Source of the DNA: JAOAPY01 sp041492185 | GTDB lineage: Bacteria; Acidobacteriota; Blastocatellia; Pyrinomonadales; Pyrinomonadaceae | Direction of reading: 5' to 3' | Length of the DNA stretch: 64,000 nucleotides | Assembly: GCA_041492185.1 (NCBI GenBank) | Contig: JBGPWL010000011.1 | Location: forward strand, 11,664-75,663 | Part shown: positions 23,168 to 33,220 of the stretch, one piece after another | How the letters are laid out: each line of letters begins with the position of its first letter | Position numbering within the stretch: position 1 is the first letter of the stretch | The notes under the pieces: generated by a model | What the model saw: only the letters and a program-made list of their open reading frames with translations | Told to the model about the DNA's origin: nothing | Database searches by the model: none | Program-made: the position numbers and the translations under genes

Positions 23168-24463
23168 ATGTATCGCACACTGAATAAGCTTTTCACGTTT
23201 TTCTTTATGGTGGTGCTTGGTAGCGGCGCATCTCTCGGAATTGATCCATCTCAGGCGCGTTTCAGCTTTCCCACTACTGACAGGGTTGTTGCCGCTAAAT
23301 CGCATCGCTTCAAAATTCGCACGATTACCGCGGGCGTCAATCTCAAGAACACAACGGACGTTGCCACCGTCGAATCGGCAATCAAGTTTCTGCAGCAGGC
23401 GAAAAAGGAATTCACGGATGAAGGATACGAGATTCAAACTGTGCGCATCGCGACCCAGCCGCTGCCTGAGTATCTCAACGGCAAATCGCGCAACGACGCG
23501 CTGGCGGACCTCAAAAGGCTTGACGAGATCGTTTCCGCTGGAGGTGTGCTGCTTAGCATTGGACCTGTAATCACGGATGATCGTCATGATTTGGAATTTC
23601 CCTCGTGGGCCACGCGACTTGTTAAGGAAACGAAGAATATCAATTTTAGCGTGACGGTTGCGTCCCCTGCGCGAGGCATTCACAGTCAAACCGCGCTCAC
23701 CGCTGCTGAAACGATCGTAGCTATTAGTAAAGCAAGTCCTGGCGGCGAAGGGAATTTTCGTTTCACCGCCGCGGCGAATTGTCTAGCGGGTACGCCATTC
23801 TTTCCGGTCGCCTATCATCAAGGTCGGGACGCGTTCAGCATCGGACTGGAAACACCCGGCCTGTTGCAAGAAGCTTTTGAGCAATCCAAAGACATCGAAG
23901 AAGGGAAGTCGAAACTCAAGACTTTGCTCGAGTCTGAACTGGGCCCAGTTGAAAAGTTGGCGTTGGGAATCTCGCGCAACGAACATCGTGAGTATTTAGG
24001 AATTGATACTTCGCCGGCACCGTCAAAAGACGCGAGCATCGGCGCGGCAATCGAGGCTCTTACGCATGTTCCGTTTGGGAGTGCGTCAACGCTGGCTGCG
24101 TGCGCCGCGATCACGGATGTGCTCAAGAGCCTCAACATCAAAACCTGTGGCTACTCTGGATTGATGCTTCCCGTGCTGGAGGACCCAGTGCTCGCCACAC
24201 GCGCTGCCGAAGGGCGTTACAGTGTTCGAGAGTTGCTGCTCTATTCCAGCGTGTGCGGCACCGGCCTCGACGTAGTTCCGTTAGCCGGTGACACGTCAGC
24301 GAGGGAACTAGCAGCATTGATTCGCGATGTCGCCGCGCTTTCTACCAAACTTCACAAACCGCTTTCGGCTCGTCTCTTCCCGATTCCCGGAAAGAAGACT
24401 GGCGAGCGCGCGGAATTCACTAATCCCTTTCTTACAAGCTCGATTGTCATGAAACTGGATTGA
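23168..24463 (+). CDS. DUF711 (UPF0210-like) family protein, exported form
   Basis: A 431-residue protein. A hydrophobic N-terminus (LFTFFFMVVLGSGASLG) suggests a signal peptide, which is unusual since most DUF711 proteins are cytoplasmic. The family core begins RFKIRTITAGVNL and includes AANCLAGTPFFPVAYHQG, IEALTHVPFGSASTLAACAAIT and CGYSGLMLPVLEDPVLA, with CGTGLDVVPLAGDTS near the end. The fold is related to glycyl-radical-like barrels, but the biochemical role is unknown. It lies 11 bases upstream of the M20 peptidase gene, so the two probably form an operon. Confidence 0.82.
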   Translation: MYRTLNKLFTFFFMVVLGSGASLGIDPSQARFSFPTTDRVVAAKSHRFKIRTITAGVNLKNTTDVATVESAIKFLQQAKKEFTDEGYEIQTVRIATQPLPEYLNGKSRNDALADLKRLDEIVSAGGVLLSIGPVITDDRHDLEFPSWATRLVKETKNINFSVTVASPARGIHSQTALTAAETIVAISKASPGGEGNFRFTAAANCLAGTPFFPVAYHQGRDAFSIGLETPGLLQEAFEQSKDIEEGKSKLKTLLESELGPVEKLALGISRNEHREYLGIDTSPAPSKDASIGAAIEALTHVPFGSASTLAACAAITDVLKSLNIKTCGYSGLMLPVLEDPVLATRAAEGRYSVRELLLYSSVCGTGLDVVPLAGDTSARELAALIRDVAALSTKLHKPLSARLFPIPGKKTGERAEFTNPFLTSSIVMKLD

Positions 24464-24474
24464 GGAGAAACGCT

Positions 24475-26055
24475 ATGAAGAAACCCATTGTCTCTCTTCT
24501 TGCTTTGATGTTGGTGCTCGGGTTAGGACGGTCGGCACGGACGCAGGAAGCGGCCACGCTCAATGGTCTGAAACAGGAAGCTGTAAGTGAAGTCGACAAG
24601 CTGCAAGTGTTAACGCAGCAGATGGTCGATCAGATTTTTAGTTACAGCGAGCTTGGCTTTCAGGAGTACGAAACATCGCGATATCTCACCGGCATGCTGG
24701 AAAAGAATGGCTTCAAGGTAGAACGCGGCGTCGTCGGAATGCCGACGGCCTGGGTGGCGAGCTACGGATCGGGCAAGCCGGTCATCGGCTTCATCACCGA
24801 CATCGATTGCATCCCGCGCGCTTCGCAGAAACCGGGAGTCGCTTATCACGATCCGATCGTCGAAGGCGCGCCCGGACACGGCGAAGGTCACAACTCCGGA
24901 ATGGCCGTGAACGTCACCGCCGCGTTGGTCTTGAAGCAGTTGATGGAAAAGCACAAGCTGGCGGGCACGATCAAGATATTTCCCGGCGTCGCGGAAGAAC
25001 TGGTCGGTGCGAAAGCTTTTTTTGTGCGCGCGGGATTGTTCAAAAACGTAGACATCATGCTCGGCTGTCACGTCGACAGCGATTTCGCGACCAACTATGG
25101 CCAGCCCGAACGCAACAGCGGTCTGATTTCGGTGCAGTACTTTTTTCACGGCAAGTCAGCGCACGCCGCGGGGGCTCCGTGGTCAGGACGCAGCGCGCTT
25201 GATGCGGTTGAGTTGATGAACATCGGCTGGAACTATCGCCGCGAGCATCTGCGTTTGCAGCAGCGTTCGCATTACGTCGTCATCAACGGCGGCGATCAGC
25301 CAAACGTGGTGCCGTCCGAAGCCGCCGTCTGGTATTACTTTCGCGAATTGGATTACGCGCACATCAAAGAGCTTTACGAACTCGGCAACAAGATGGCCCA
25401 GGCCGCCACCATGATGACGGACACGACCGTAACTCAGCGCGTGGTTGGTTCTGCGTGGCCGAATCATTTCAACAAGGTTGTGGCTGAAGTTCAGCAGAAA
25501 AACATTGAAGCCGTCGGCATCCCTGTGTGGAGCGAAGCGGATCAAACGCTCGCCAAAGCTTTGCAAAAAGAGATTCACGCTAAAGAAGAAGGGTTGAAGA
25601 CAAAAGTAAAAGCACTCGAACCGCCGAAAGAATCAACGGGCGGCGGCTCCGACGACGTGGGTGACATTTCGTGGAATGTGCCGATGGTGTACCTGCGCTA
25701 TCCGGCGAACATCCCAAACCTGCCGGGCCACAGTTGGGAAAACGGGATCGCCATGGCCACACCCATCGCGCACAAAGGCTCGACGGCGGGCGCGAAAGTG
25801 CAGGCAATGACGGCGCTTGATTTCCTGCTCTCACCCGAACTTATTAAGCAGGCCTGGAACTACTTTCGCGACGTGCAAACAAAGGACGTCAAGTACACGC
25901 CACTGATCAATCCGGCCGACCAGCCGGCGATTGAACTCAACAAGGACAAGATGGAAAAGTTTGTGCCGGAGTTGAAAAAGTATTATTACGATCCCACGAG
26001 ATACAAAACTTACCTTGAGCAACTCGGCATAAAGTATCCAACCGTCAGGAATTGA
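24475..26055 (+). CDS. Secreted M20-family amidohydrolase, AbgB-like
   Basis: 526 residues from the ATG at 24475, with GAGGAG just upstream at the end of the DUF711 gene. The signal peptide is IVSLLALMLVLGLGRSARTQ. Family segments are IFSYSELGFQEYETSRYL, GFITDIDCIPRA (in place of the usual D-x-D-A-L), GHGEGHNSGM (metal His and active-site region), GVAEELVGAKAFFVRAG and HGKSAHAAGAPWSGRSALDAVELMN. These match p-aminobenzoyl-glutamate hydrolase subunit B-type M20D peptidases. A C-terminal extension with YFRDVQTKDVKYTPLI is typical of the exported subgroup. It is predicted to cleave amide bonds in the periplasm. Confidence 0.88.
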   Translation: MKKPIVSLLALMLVLGLGRSARTQEAATLNGLKQEAVSEVDKLQVLTQQMVDQIFSYSELGFQEYETSRYLTGMLEKNGFKVERGVVGMPTAWVASYGSGKPVIGFITDIDCIPRASQKPGVAYHDPIVEGAPGHGEGHNSGMAVNVTAALVLKQLMEKHKLAGTIKIFPGVAEELVGAKAFFVRAGLFKNVDIMLGCHVDSDFATNYGQPERNSGLISVQYFFHGKSAHAAGAPWSGRSALDAVELMNIGWNYRREHLRLQQRSHYVVINGGDQPNVVPSEAAVWYYFRELDYAHIKELYELGNKMAQAATMMTDTTVTQRVVGSAWPNHFNKVVAEVQQKNIEAVGIPVWSEADQTLAKALQKEIHAKEEGLKTKVKALEPPKESTGGGSDDVGDISWNVPMVYLRYPANIPNLPGHSWENGIAMATPIAHKGSTAGAKVQAMTALDFLLSPELIKQAWNYFRDVQTKDVKYTPLINPADQPAIELNKDKMEKFVPELKKYYYDPTRYKTYLEQLGIKYPTVRN

Positions 26056-26177
26056 GAGGTCCATGTGGCACCCGGTTTCTGTCGCGCTCAGTTTGTGATA
26101 AGGCACGCAATATGGTTTGATCTTAGGCGGAAGATTTCGGCCTATCTATTTTGCTAGACCGGACACGAGGAAGAAAG

Positions 26178-28379
26178 ATGCTCCGGATTGGCAACTGCAA
26201 GAACGTTATCCTTAACAGACAAGTTCGATTTGCATTCCTGACTCTAACGCTCTTAATCGCACATCCTCTCGGTAACACTCTCGCTCAGAAGCAAAAATCC
26301 CAGAGCCTGGAACAGAAGCTTAACGAGCCGCCGCAGGAGCCGTCGGATGATGTCCTTCGCATCAGCACCGATTTAGTCCAAACCAGTGTTGCGGTTTTCG
26401 ACAAGAGAGGTAAGTTCGTCGACAACCTGGGTCCGGAGAATTTCGAGTTGTATGTTGATGAAAAGCCGCACGCTCTTTTGTTCTTTGAACGCGTCATCAA
26501 CGGAATTCGCGACCCGCTGAAATCCGATAGCACAGCGCGCCAGGCCCAGCAATCGCAAAAGTTGGCTAACGCTGAAAGCGCTGGTCGTCTGGTGTTGTTC
26601 TTTGTGGACGATCTGCATCTTTCCGCCGAGAGCATCACTCGTTCGCGCAATATGTTGTTGAACTACATTGAGAAACAGATGGGCGAAAGCGATCAAGCGA
26701 TCATTGCTTCGCCCTGCGGCCAAATCGGTTTTCTTCAGCAGTTGGCGGACGACAAGGACGTGCTGAGGGCGGCTGTCGAGCGATTGAAGTATCGCCCGAC
26801 GCCAATGCAAGATACCGATCGTCCGACGATGTCGGTTTACCAGGCGCTCGCAATCGAGAGAAATGATGAAAGCGTTCTCAAGTATTTCGAAAACGTTTTA
26901 CTGAGCAGCGTCCTGGCCGCTCAAGCCAAAATCAATCCTAGAATGGCTCGAGACGCAGCCGAGCGCATGACGAGAAGTCGCGCCGGTAGAATTGTCCGGC
27001 AGGCTGATTTCACGATAACTCAAACACTTGCGTCGTTGAATAGTTTCGTGCGCTCATCGGCCCAGGTGCCTGGGCGCAAAGTCGTCGTTTTCATCTCTGA
27101 TGGTTTCTTAGTCAATCCGCAACATCCAGATGCTCGTAATCGCCTGCAACGTATCACGGACGCGGCGGCGCGAACCGGCGCCGTGATCTACGCAATTCAG
27201 GCGAGTGGACTGACAACCAGCTTTCCGGACGCGAGCAGCGACGCAGTCTCGCTTGACGGCGACACAGGGCGCCTTATGGGAGAGGACATTGCCAGTCAAG
27301 ATCCGTTAACTGAACTTGCGGCAGATACGGGTGGGCGAGCGCTGCTCAACGCAAACGATCTCAATCGCAGCATGGCAAACGCGCTGAAAGAATCGAACGA
27401 CTATTATCTGCTCGCCTGGCGGCCGGACACAGAGTTGCTTCAGCAAAAGGGATTTCATCACATCAGGGTGGGCATCAAAGGGCATCCCGATCTCACCGTG
27501 ATGGTGAATCGAGGTCTGTTTTCAGAAGAGCGACCTGCAGTAGTCAACGCGCGCGCTCAAGCACAGAAACCTCAGGGAAGCTCTCTGATCGACGAACTCG
27601 CCGCAGCCATACGCGGTTCGGTCGGCAACGACAGGCTGAAGACTTACCTCACAGTCAATTACATGGATGCACCGAAGCGCGGCGGTTATTTATCTATCTT
27701 AATGCAGATGCAAACGCCCGTTTCAGCTGCAAATGATCAGCGGTCAGTAGCGTTCGATGTCGCAGGGGTCGTTTATGACGATTCGGGCAAGGTCACCGGC
27801 AGCTTCGTCAATCGACTGAATGCGGCCGACCCGAAAGCGGAAAATATCACTTACCTTGACGAGCTCAACATCAAGCCGGGATTGTATCAGGTGCGGGTCG
27901 CGGCTCGAGACGAACGCGGTCGTATCGGAACGGCGACGCAATGGATCAAGGTTCCTAACCTGTCTTCACACCAGCTTGCTCTTAGCAGCCTGCTTATAGG
28001 CGAGCGAGACGCAGCGGGAACGGCGACGGCCAGCAATAAAGTTCAATCCCAAAAAGCGCAGTTAAGAGTCGATCGACGTTTCGCTACGGCTTCGCGTCTC
28101 CGCTTTTTGACGTATGTCTATAACGCGGCCCGTTCCGCCGGCAGCGCATCGCCGCAGTTAGAAGTTCACTTCGAGATTTTTCACAACAACCAGACTATAG
28201 TTTCCACGACCCCGCGCAAGATCGAGACAACGGGCATCGATGATCTGGATCGCATCCCGTATGCCGGCGAGCTTTCGCTCTTCTCGATGCCCAGGGGCCA
28301 TAGTATCCTGCGCGTCACTGTTACGGATCGCGTTGCCGGAAGAAGCGCGTCCCAGCAGGTTGCAATTGAAATCGAGTAA
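26178..28379 (+). CDS. VWFA-related acidobacterial domain protein
   Basis: 733 residues from the ATG at 26178, preceded by GAGGAAGAAAG. A signal peptide (FAFLTLTLLIAHPLGNTLAQ) is followed by LRISTDLVQTSVAVFDKRGKFVDNLGPENFELYVDEKP, the characteristic start of the VWFA-related family described from Acidobacteria (TIGR03436). The MIDAS-like strand reads FVDDLHLSAES, so the classical DxSxS is altered. VVVFISDGFLVNPQHP follows. The C-terminal 280 residues are beta-rich with no named domain. Secreted or surface exposed; function unknown. It suggests the taxonomic assignment of the window. Confidence 0.88.
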   Translation: MLRIGNCKNVILNRQVRFAFLTLTLLIAHPLGNTLAQKQKSQSLEQKLNEPPQEPSDDVLRISTDLVQTSVAVFDKRGKFVDNLGPENFELYVDEKPHALLFFERVINGIRDPLKSDSTARQAQQSQKLANAESAGRLVLFFVDDLHLSAESITRSRNMLLNYIEKQMGESDQAIIASPCGQIGFLQQLADDKDVLRAAVERLKYRPTPMQDTDRPTMSVYQALAIERNDESVLKYFENVLLSSVLAAQAKINPRMARDAAERMTRSRAGRIVRQADFTITQTLASLNSFVRSSAQVPGRKVVVFISDGFLVNPQHPDARNRLQRITDAAARTGAVIYAIQASGLTTSFPDASSDAVSLDGDTGRLMGEDIASQDPLTELAADTGGRALLNANDLNRSMANALKESNDYYLLAWRPDTELLQQKGFHHIRVGIKGHPDLTVMVNRGLFSEERPAVVNARAQAQKPQGSSLIDELAAAIRGSVGNDRLKTYLTVNYMDAPKRGGYLSILMQMQTPVSAANDQRSVAFDVAGVVYDDSGKVTGSFVNRLNAADPKAENITYLDELNIKPGLYQVRVAARDERGRIGTATQWIKVPNLSSHQLALSSLLIGERDAAGTATASNKVQSQKAQLRVDRRFATASRLRFLTYVYNAARSAGSASPQLEVHFEIFHNNQTIVSTTPRKIETTGIDDLDRIPYAGELSLFSMPRGHSILRVTVTDRVAGRSASQQVAIEIE

Positions 28380-28618
28380 GAACAATCGACTGCGTTCAAA
28401 CGTTCTGCGGAAAGAGAGCGATGTGGCAGTAGCTCGACCGTAAGGGAGGGCGCAAGGCACTTGAACCTCACATGTTATTCAAGATCGTCTACGCCGCGCC
28501 TTAGCGGAACGTTCCTTCCGTTCATGCGTTATGATGAGGGCGCTACAACTCGTTGAGAACAGTGCGTCGCGAATCTAAGTGATCTGGGAGTACTGCGGTT
28601 TTTTACGAGCCTTACCTC

Positions 28619-30514
28619 ATGTATCAATTATCCTGTTCGGATTACAGAGGTCACCTAAGTCGGCAGATCCCGATTCGATGTGTGATTCTGCTTACGGTCT
28701 GCATCTTCGTGGGAGTCCCGCGTCATCAAGCATTGGCTCAATCGAAATCCGCCAGAACCGAAGCTTCTTCGCTTTGTAATCGAAATAACGCGTTAGAGAT
28801 GATTCGGCAACAGATTGACGTCACTAAGACTTTTGACAATGCTGTCCGGCGCATTACTGTTTTGATTCGCGCAGCGGATCTGCTATGGCCTTTTGAGCAG
28901 GATAAGGCGCGCGCGGCTTTCACAGAAGCCTTTGAAGTAGCTGTACAAAATGAAAAAGAAAAAAGCGAGCAGTCGAAAGACAGCCGTTCGTTACTTATGG
29001 CAACCCCGGACCAACGATACGTTGTTATTCGTGCCGTTGCTAAGCGCGATTCTGCATGGGCGAAAAAGCTAACCGAGAAAATGCTGAAACTGGATCGTCA
29101 AAGTGGGGAGCAGGCGCCGATAAGAGATTCGCGGAACGACGTCTTAACAGCTCAAAAGCTGCTTGACTCGGCCACTCAACTGATACCTACGGACCCCAAC
29201 GCAGCCGTCGATCTTGCCAGAGTCAGTCTCAATTACCCAGCCAGTTTCATGATAGCTAGATTCTTGTATAAGCTCGCCGAAGTGAATCAGCCGGCGGCCG
29301 ATCAATTTTACGACCAGGCGCTGTCGGTTTACGCCGACAGACCGATGCGCGAGTTTCTTTATTTAGCAACTTATCCGTTCGCGTTTCGCTCGAGCGGAGA
29401 CACACCGGTCTTTGGATTTTATTATGACGTGGTGCCGGCCAATTTCGTGACCAACAATTCAATGCAGCGCCGATTCGTCCAGACTCTGCTGCGACGAGCC
29501 CAACAAGCGCTGGAGGTACCGCTGGACGAAGGCGATAACTTTCGCAATGCGAACGGAACTCTCGTGGCGGGTACGGGACACATCTTGCAGGTATTGATCC
29601 GGATCGAGCCCCAGGTAAGGGAACGTCTACCTGATTTAATCGAGGCAGTGGTCCAGGCGCGAGAGCAGATCCTGACTTCGCTCCCAGTCGAGACGCAAAA
29701 GCAATTTGTGCCGCCCGGCTACAATGAGGTTTCATCCCCGCCGACGCAGACTTTTGACGAACGGATCGAGACGGCAGAGACGACTCCTAATGTAAACCAG
29801 CGCGAAGATCTTATTGTTGAAGCTGTTCTCTCATCTTCTGATAAGGAGAGTCTGGACGGCGTGATGCGTGCCATCGACAAGCTTAGCGATTCAAATATGC
29901 GCGAGACATTAATAGAATGGTTCTACTTCAACCGCGCAAAAGACTCTGTCACTGGCAAGCGATTTGACGAGGCCGAGAGCCTGGCGTCTAAAGTTAAAGG
30001 GCGGGAGCAACGCGCTTATCTTCACATGGAAATCGCAAGAGGGCTGCTGAATAGAAGGGAGATGCAGACGCATGCGCGCGAAGTTCTCGACGAGGCAATA
30101 AGCGAAGCCAACAAAGCTGGGATGACGATTTTTGCGGCGCGTACGCTGCTGACGGCGTCCAATCTCTATGTCAAGATAGATCCCAATCGCTCAATCTCAG
30201 TCCTCGGAGACGCCATCAATTGCATCAACCATATTAAGGCTCCGGATTTTTCCGCTGGCGATCGAACCCTGGTAAAAGAGCTCAAGAGAAAGAGCAACCC
30301 TGGCCGCTTCCTCATCAGGTTTTACATGCCAGGGCTCGATCCGGAAAACGCATTTCGTGAAATGGCGAAGACAGACTTTAACGATGTGCTCTCTCTTACC
30401 AGCTCTTTTGACGATAAGTTCCTGCGCGCGGTAACAACGCTTGCCGTGGCGGACGTCTGTCTGCAGCAATCGCAGCCGCCGCCCAAAGACCTAAAGAAGA
30501 CGGCGAAGCCTTAA
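28619..30514 (+). CDS. Exported helical-repeat protein of unknown function
   Basis: A 631-residue protein with a late hydrophobic stretch (CVILLTVCIFVGV) ending near ALAQ, so probably exported. The rest is almost all amphipathic helices with repeating AADLL, AAFTEAFEVA, AEVNQPAADQFYDQAL and AREVLDEAISEAN units, like a TPR/HEAT-type solenoid without clear consensus. No enzymatic motif. It follows the VWFA protein after 240 bases. Both are secreted and could be related, but nothing proves it. Confidence 0.75.
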   Translation: MYQLSCSDYRGHLSRQIPIRCVILLTVCIFVGVPRHQALAQSKSARTEASSLCNRNNALEMIRQQIDVTKTFDNAVRRITVLIRAADLLWPFEQDKARAAFTEAFEVAVQNEKEKSEQSKDSRSLLMATPDQRYVVIRAVAKRDSAWAKKLTEKMLKLDRQSGEQAPIRDSRNDVLTAQKLLDSATQLIPTDPNAAVDLARVSLNYPASFMIARFLYKLAEVNQPAADQFYDQALSVYADRPMREFLYLATYPFAFRSSGDTPVFGFYYDVVPANFVTNNSMQRRFVQTLLRRAQQALEVPLDEGDNFRNANGTLVAGTGHILQVLIRIEPQVRERLPDLIEAVVQAREQILTSLPVETQKQFVPPGYNEVSSPPTQTFDERIETAETTPNVNQREDLIVEAVLSSSDKESLDGVMRAIDKLSDSNMRETLIEWFYFNRAKDSVTGKRFDEAESLASKVKGREQRAYLHMEIARGLLNRREMQTHAREVLDEAISEANKAGMTIFAARTLLTASNLYVKIDPNRSISVLGDAINCINHIKAPDFSAGDRTLVKELKRKSNPGRFLIRFYMPGLDPENAFREMAKTDFNDVLSLTSSFDDKFLRAVTTLAVADVCLQQSQPPPKDLKKTAKP

Positions 30515-30540
30515 ACTTCAGCACGCGTTCGCTGGTGACG

Positions 30541-31530
30541 CTATACGTTGTTAAGGATTAGCAAGGCAGTCCCCTCAAATATCCGCTGCTTCTCGGCGTC
30601 AGGAATGCCAAGGCTTTCAATCGATGAAACCGCACGATCGATTGAGCCGAGTAAGTGCGGATAGTCGCTGCCCATTACCATGTGTTCCGCGCCTACCATC
30701 TCGCGCACCATGTTCAAGGTGTAGGGACTAAATGAGACGGTGTCGTAATAGAGTTGTTTGAGGTAAGTGCTCGGCAGTTGATCGATCTTCGCGCGGCATT
30801 CGGCAAAGTCGCGCCAGCCGTTGTCCATGCGCTCCATCAAGTAGGGCACAGCGCCTCCGAGATGCCCGATGATCCAGCGAATATCCGCAAAATCACGAAA
30901 CATTCCGTCGTAGCACATGCGCGCCACCGCGAGCGTGGTGTCAAACGGAAAACCGATGATTGGGCCTAACACATATTCGCGAAACGGCTCGGCGTTAAGC
31001 GGCAACATCGGATGAAGAAAAATGCAGAGCTTCATGCGATTCGCTTCTTCGAAGAAGGGGCGATACGCGGGTGAGGTCAGCGCCTTGCCTCGGATGTTGC
31101 TCAACAAAATCACGCCATTCAATTTCAATTCATCAATCGCGCGATGCAGTTCCTTTAATGCCGCGTCGGGCGCGTCCATAGGAATTGAGGCGAAGCCTTT
31201 GAATCGTGTTGGATGATTCGCGATCAATTCAGCATAAGCATTGTTGACCATCGTCGCGATTTCCGGTTGATGCTCTGCATTGGTGAAGAAGACGTTTGGG
31301 GTCGAGAGTGAAACTACTTCGACGTCAATACCGACGCGATCCATGTCTTCGATCCGCTGCGCAACGTCGGTCATCGGCGGCGTGATGCCAAAGAAGCGCG
31401 CGCCGCGATACGTGATGATCGTCTGACCGGTTGGGCTTTTATCGAAAGAGAATTCGGAAGGAAGCTCGCGAATCTTTTGGAAGAAACTTTCCGGGTAGTA
31501 ATGCGTGTGCAGATCCAGTTTGCGACTCAT
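30541..31530 (-). CDS. Amidohydrolase family protein, ACMSD-like
   Basis: 329 residues from the ATG at 31530. It begins KLDLHTHYYPESFF, the H-x-H metal pair of the amidohydrolase 2 group (the alpha-amino-beta-carboxymuconate semialdehyde decarboxylase family). CIFLHPMLPL, RWIIGHLGGAVPYLMERMDNG and VMGSDYPH supply the remaining His and Asp metal sites. The group includes non-oxidative decarboxylases as well as hydrolases. Cytoplasmic. It lies downstream of sthA on the same strand, with a CACAGAG repeat between. Confidence 0.85.
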   Translation of the reverse strand: MSRKLDLHTHYYPESFFQKIRELPSEFSFDKSPTGQTIITYRGARFFGITPPMTDVAQRIEDMDRVGIDVEVVSLSTPNVFFTNAEHQPEIATMVNNAYAELIANHPTRFKGFASIPMDAPDAALKELHRAIDELKLNGVILLSNIRGKALTSPAYRPFFEEANRMKLCIFLHPMLPLNAEPFREYVLGPIIGFPFDTTLAVARMCYDGMFRDFADIRWIIGHLGGAVPYLMERMDNGWRDFAECRAKIDQLPSTYLKQLYYDTVSFSPYTLNMVREMVGAEHMVMGSDYPHLLGSIDRAVSSIESLGIPDAEKQRIFEGTALLILNNV

Positions 31531-31550
31531 TCGCGACCTCAACAAGAGAA

Positions 31551-31645
31551 GCCACAGGGCACAGAGACACAGAGGCGATCAAATCAAAACGCGGGAGCGA
31601 TTTATCTTTATTCTCTTTTTCTCTGTGCCTCTGTACCTCTGTGGC
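31551..31645. repeat. CACAGAG-family inverted repeat, copy 1
   Basis: The left arm GCCACAGGGCACAGAG continues to 31576 and the right arm CTCTGTGCCTCTGTACC runs to 31645. It fills the gap between sthA and the amidohydrolase gene. Confidence 0.85.
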
Positions 31646-31648
31646 AAA

Positions 31649-33040
31649 TTATCCAAACCGCGCCAGCTTATTCAGACCATTGAACGCCGCTGCCTTGTAG
31701 CATTCCGCGAGCGTTGGATAATTGAAAACCGTATTGACGAAGTAGTCGATCGTACCTTTCAAAATCAAGACGGCCTGGCCGATGTGCAAGATCTCAGTCG
31801 CGCCTTCGCCGATGATGTGCACACCCAACAGTTCCTTCGTTTCGCGATTAAAAATCAATTTCAACCGGCCCGTCGTGTCGCCGCGAATCTGCCCGCGCGC
31901 GATCTCGCGGTAGTACGCGACGCCGGATTCGTACGGCACGTCTGCTTCAGTGAGTTGTTCTTCCGTCTTTCCGACAAAAGAAATCTCCGGCACCGTGTAG
32001 ATGCCGTAAGGGTAGTTCGCCGGATCAGAACTGGCTTCCTCGCCGAAGGCCCAGGCCACGGCGATGCGCCCTTGCTCCATCGACACCGAAGCGAGACTGG
32101 GGAAACCGATCACGTCGCCGACCGCGATGATGTGCGGTTGCTTTGTGCGGTATTGATCGTCAACCGAGATGCGGCCGCGCGCGTCGGCTTCGAGTCCCGC
32201 GGCCGCCAGATTCAGATCGTCAACGTTACCCTGGCGTCCAATCGAGTAGAGCAACGCGTCGGCGACAACTTTTTTATTGCTCTCCAGATGCGCCACGATG
32301 TCGCCGTCAGCTTCTTCTTCGACGCGCTGGACCTCTTCGTTGAGTCGCAGCGTGACGAAATTATCGCGCAGGTGATAGCAGAGCGCCTCGACGATCTCCT
32401 GATCGGCGAATTCAAGCAGGCGCGGACGCTTCTCGATCAGAATCACGCGCACGCCCAGTGCTGCGAACATCGAAGCGTATTCAACGCCAATTACGCCACC
32501 GCCGACGACGATCAGCGTCTTGGGAATTTCCTCCATGCAAAAGACCTGATCGCTGGTCAGAATCGTGCGGCCGTTGATTGGCACCAGCGGCGATTGAGAC
32601 GGACGCGTGCCGGTAGCGATGACCACGACTGCGGCCTCGTATTCCGATTCGCCGCGATAACTAACAACCTTCAGGTGATGAGGATCGATAAACTGCGCCG
32701 TGCCGTTGAGGACGTCGACGTTGTTGCGCGCGAGTTGTGCCAGCGTCACGTCGATCTCGTTTTTGACGACCTGCTGGATGCGAAAAGAAAGATCGCCGAC
32801 CGTGATCTTCTCTTTCACGCGATAGGCCATGCCATAGATGCCCTGGTATTGATAGCCCGACAGATGCATCACGGCTTCGCGCATCGACTTGCTGGGAATG
32901 GTGCCGGTGTTGATGCAAGTGCCGCCGACGACCTCGCGCTTCTCGACAATCGCGACGCGCTTGCCGAGCTTCGCTCCCTGAATGGCCGCGCGCTGGCCCG
33001 CCGGCCCGGAACCGATCACAAATAGATCGTATTTTTCCAT
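31649..33040 (-). CDS. sthA: Soluble pyridine nucleotide transhydrogenase
   Basis: A 463-residue flavoprotein of the disulfide reductase family. The FAD motif is GSGPAGQRAAIQGAKLG and the NAD motif VVGGGVIGVEYASMFAALG. The active-site stretch is GGTCINTGTIPSKSMREAV: the second redox Cys is replaced by Thr, as in SthA, which separates it from lipoamide dehydrogenase and glutathione reductase. The C-terminal dimer interface contains FNYPTLAECYKAAAFNGLN. It interconverts NADPH and NADH in the cytoplasm. Confidence 0.92.
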   Translation of the reverse strand: MEKYDLFVIGSGPAGQRAAIQGAKLGKRVAIVEKREVVGGTCINTGTIPSKSMREAVMHLSGYQYQGIYGMAYRVKEKITVGDLSFRIQQVVKNEIDVTLAQLARNNVDVLNGTAQFIDPHHLKVVSYRGESEYEAAVVVIATGTRPSQSPLVPINGRTILTSDQVFCMEEIPKTLIVVGGGVIGVEYASMFAALGVRVILIEKRPRLLEFADQEIVEALCYHLRDNFVTLRLNEEVQRVEEEADGDIVAHLESNKKVVADALLYSIGRQGNVDDLNLAAAGLEADARGRISVDDQYRTKQPHIIAVGDVIGFPSLASVSMEQGRIAVAWAFGEEASSDPANYPYGIYTVPEISFVGKTEEQLTEADVPYESGVAYYREIARGQIRGDTTGRLKLIFNRETKELLGVHIIGEGATEILHIGQAVLILKGTIDYFVNTVFNYPTLAECYKAAAFNGLNKLARFG

Positions 33041-33220
33041 TGATTGACTGCGCGCGCGTTCTTGGTTAATGCAAGAGCGCCACCATTCTAACTGTGAATC
33101 AGCGAGCGCGCCAGAGTGATTGTGCGCGAGCCCGTTGCTTTGAGTTCAAACATTTCCGAACACGAGTGCGACTCGGAAAGTTGTTGACTTATCAGATGAG
33201 TTATCATAGAAGCAATTGAT

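Noticed and set aside
31505..33025. A 506-codon open frame on the plus strand
   Set aside because: It is antisense to sthA, whose motifs are unmistakable, and its translation is Arg/Asp/His rich with no domain.
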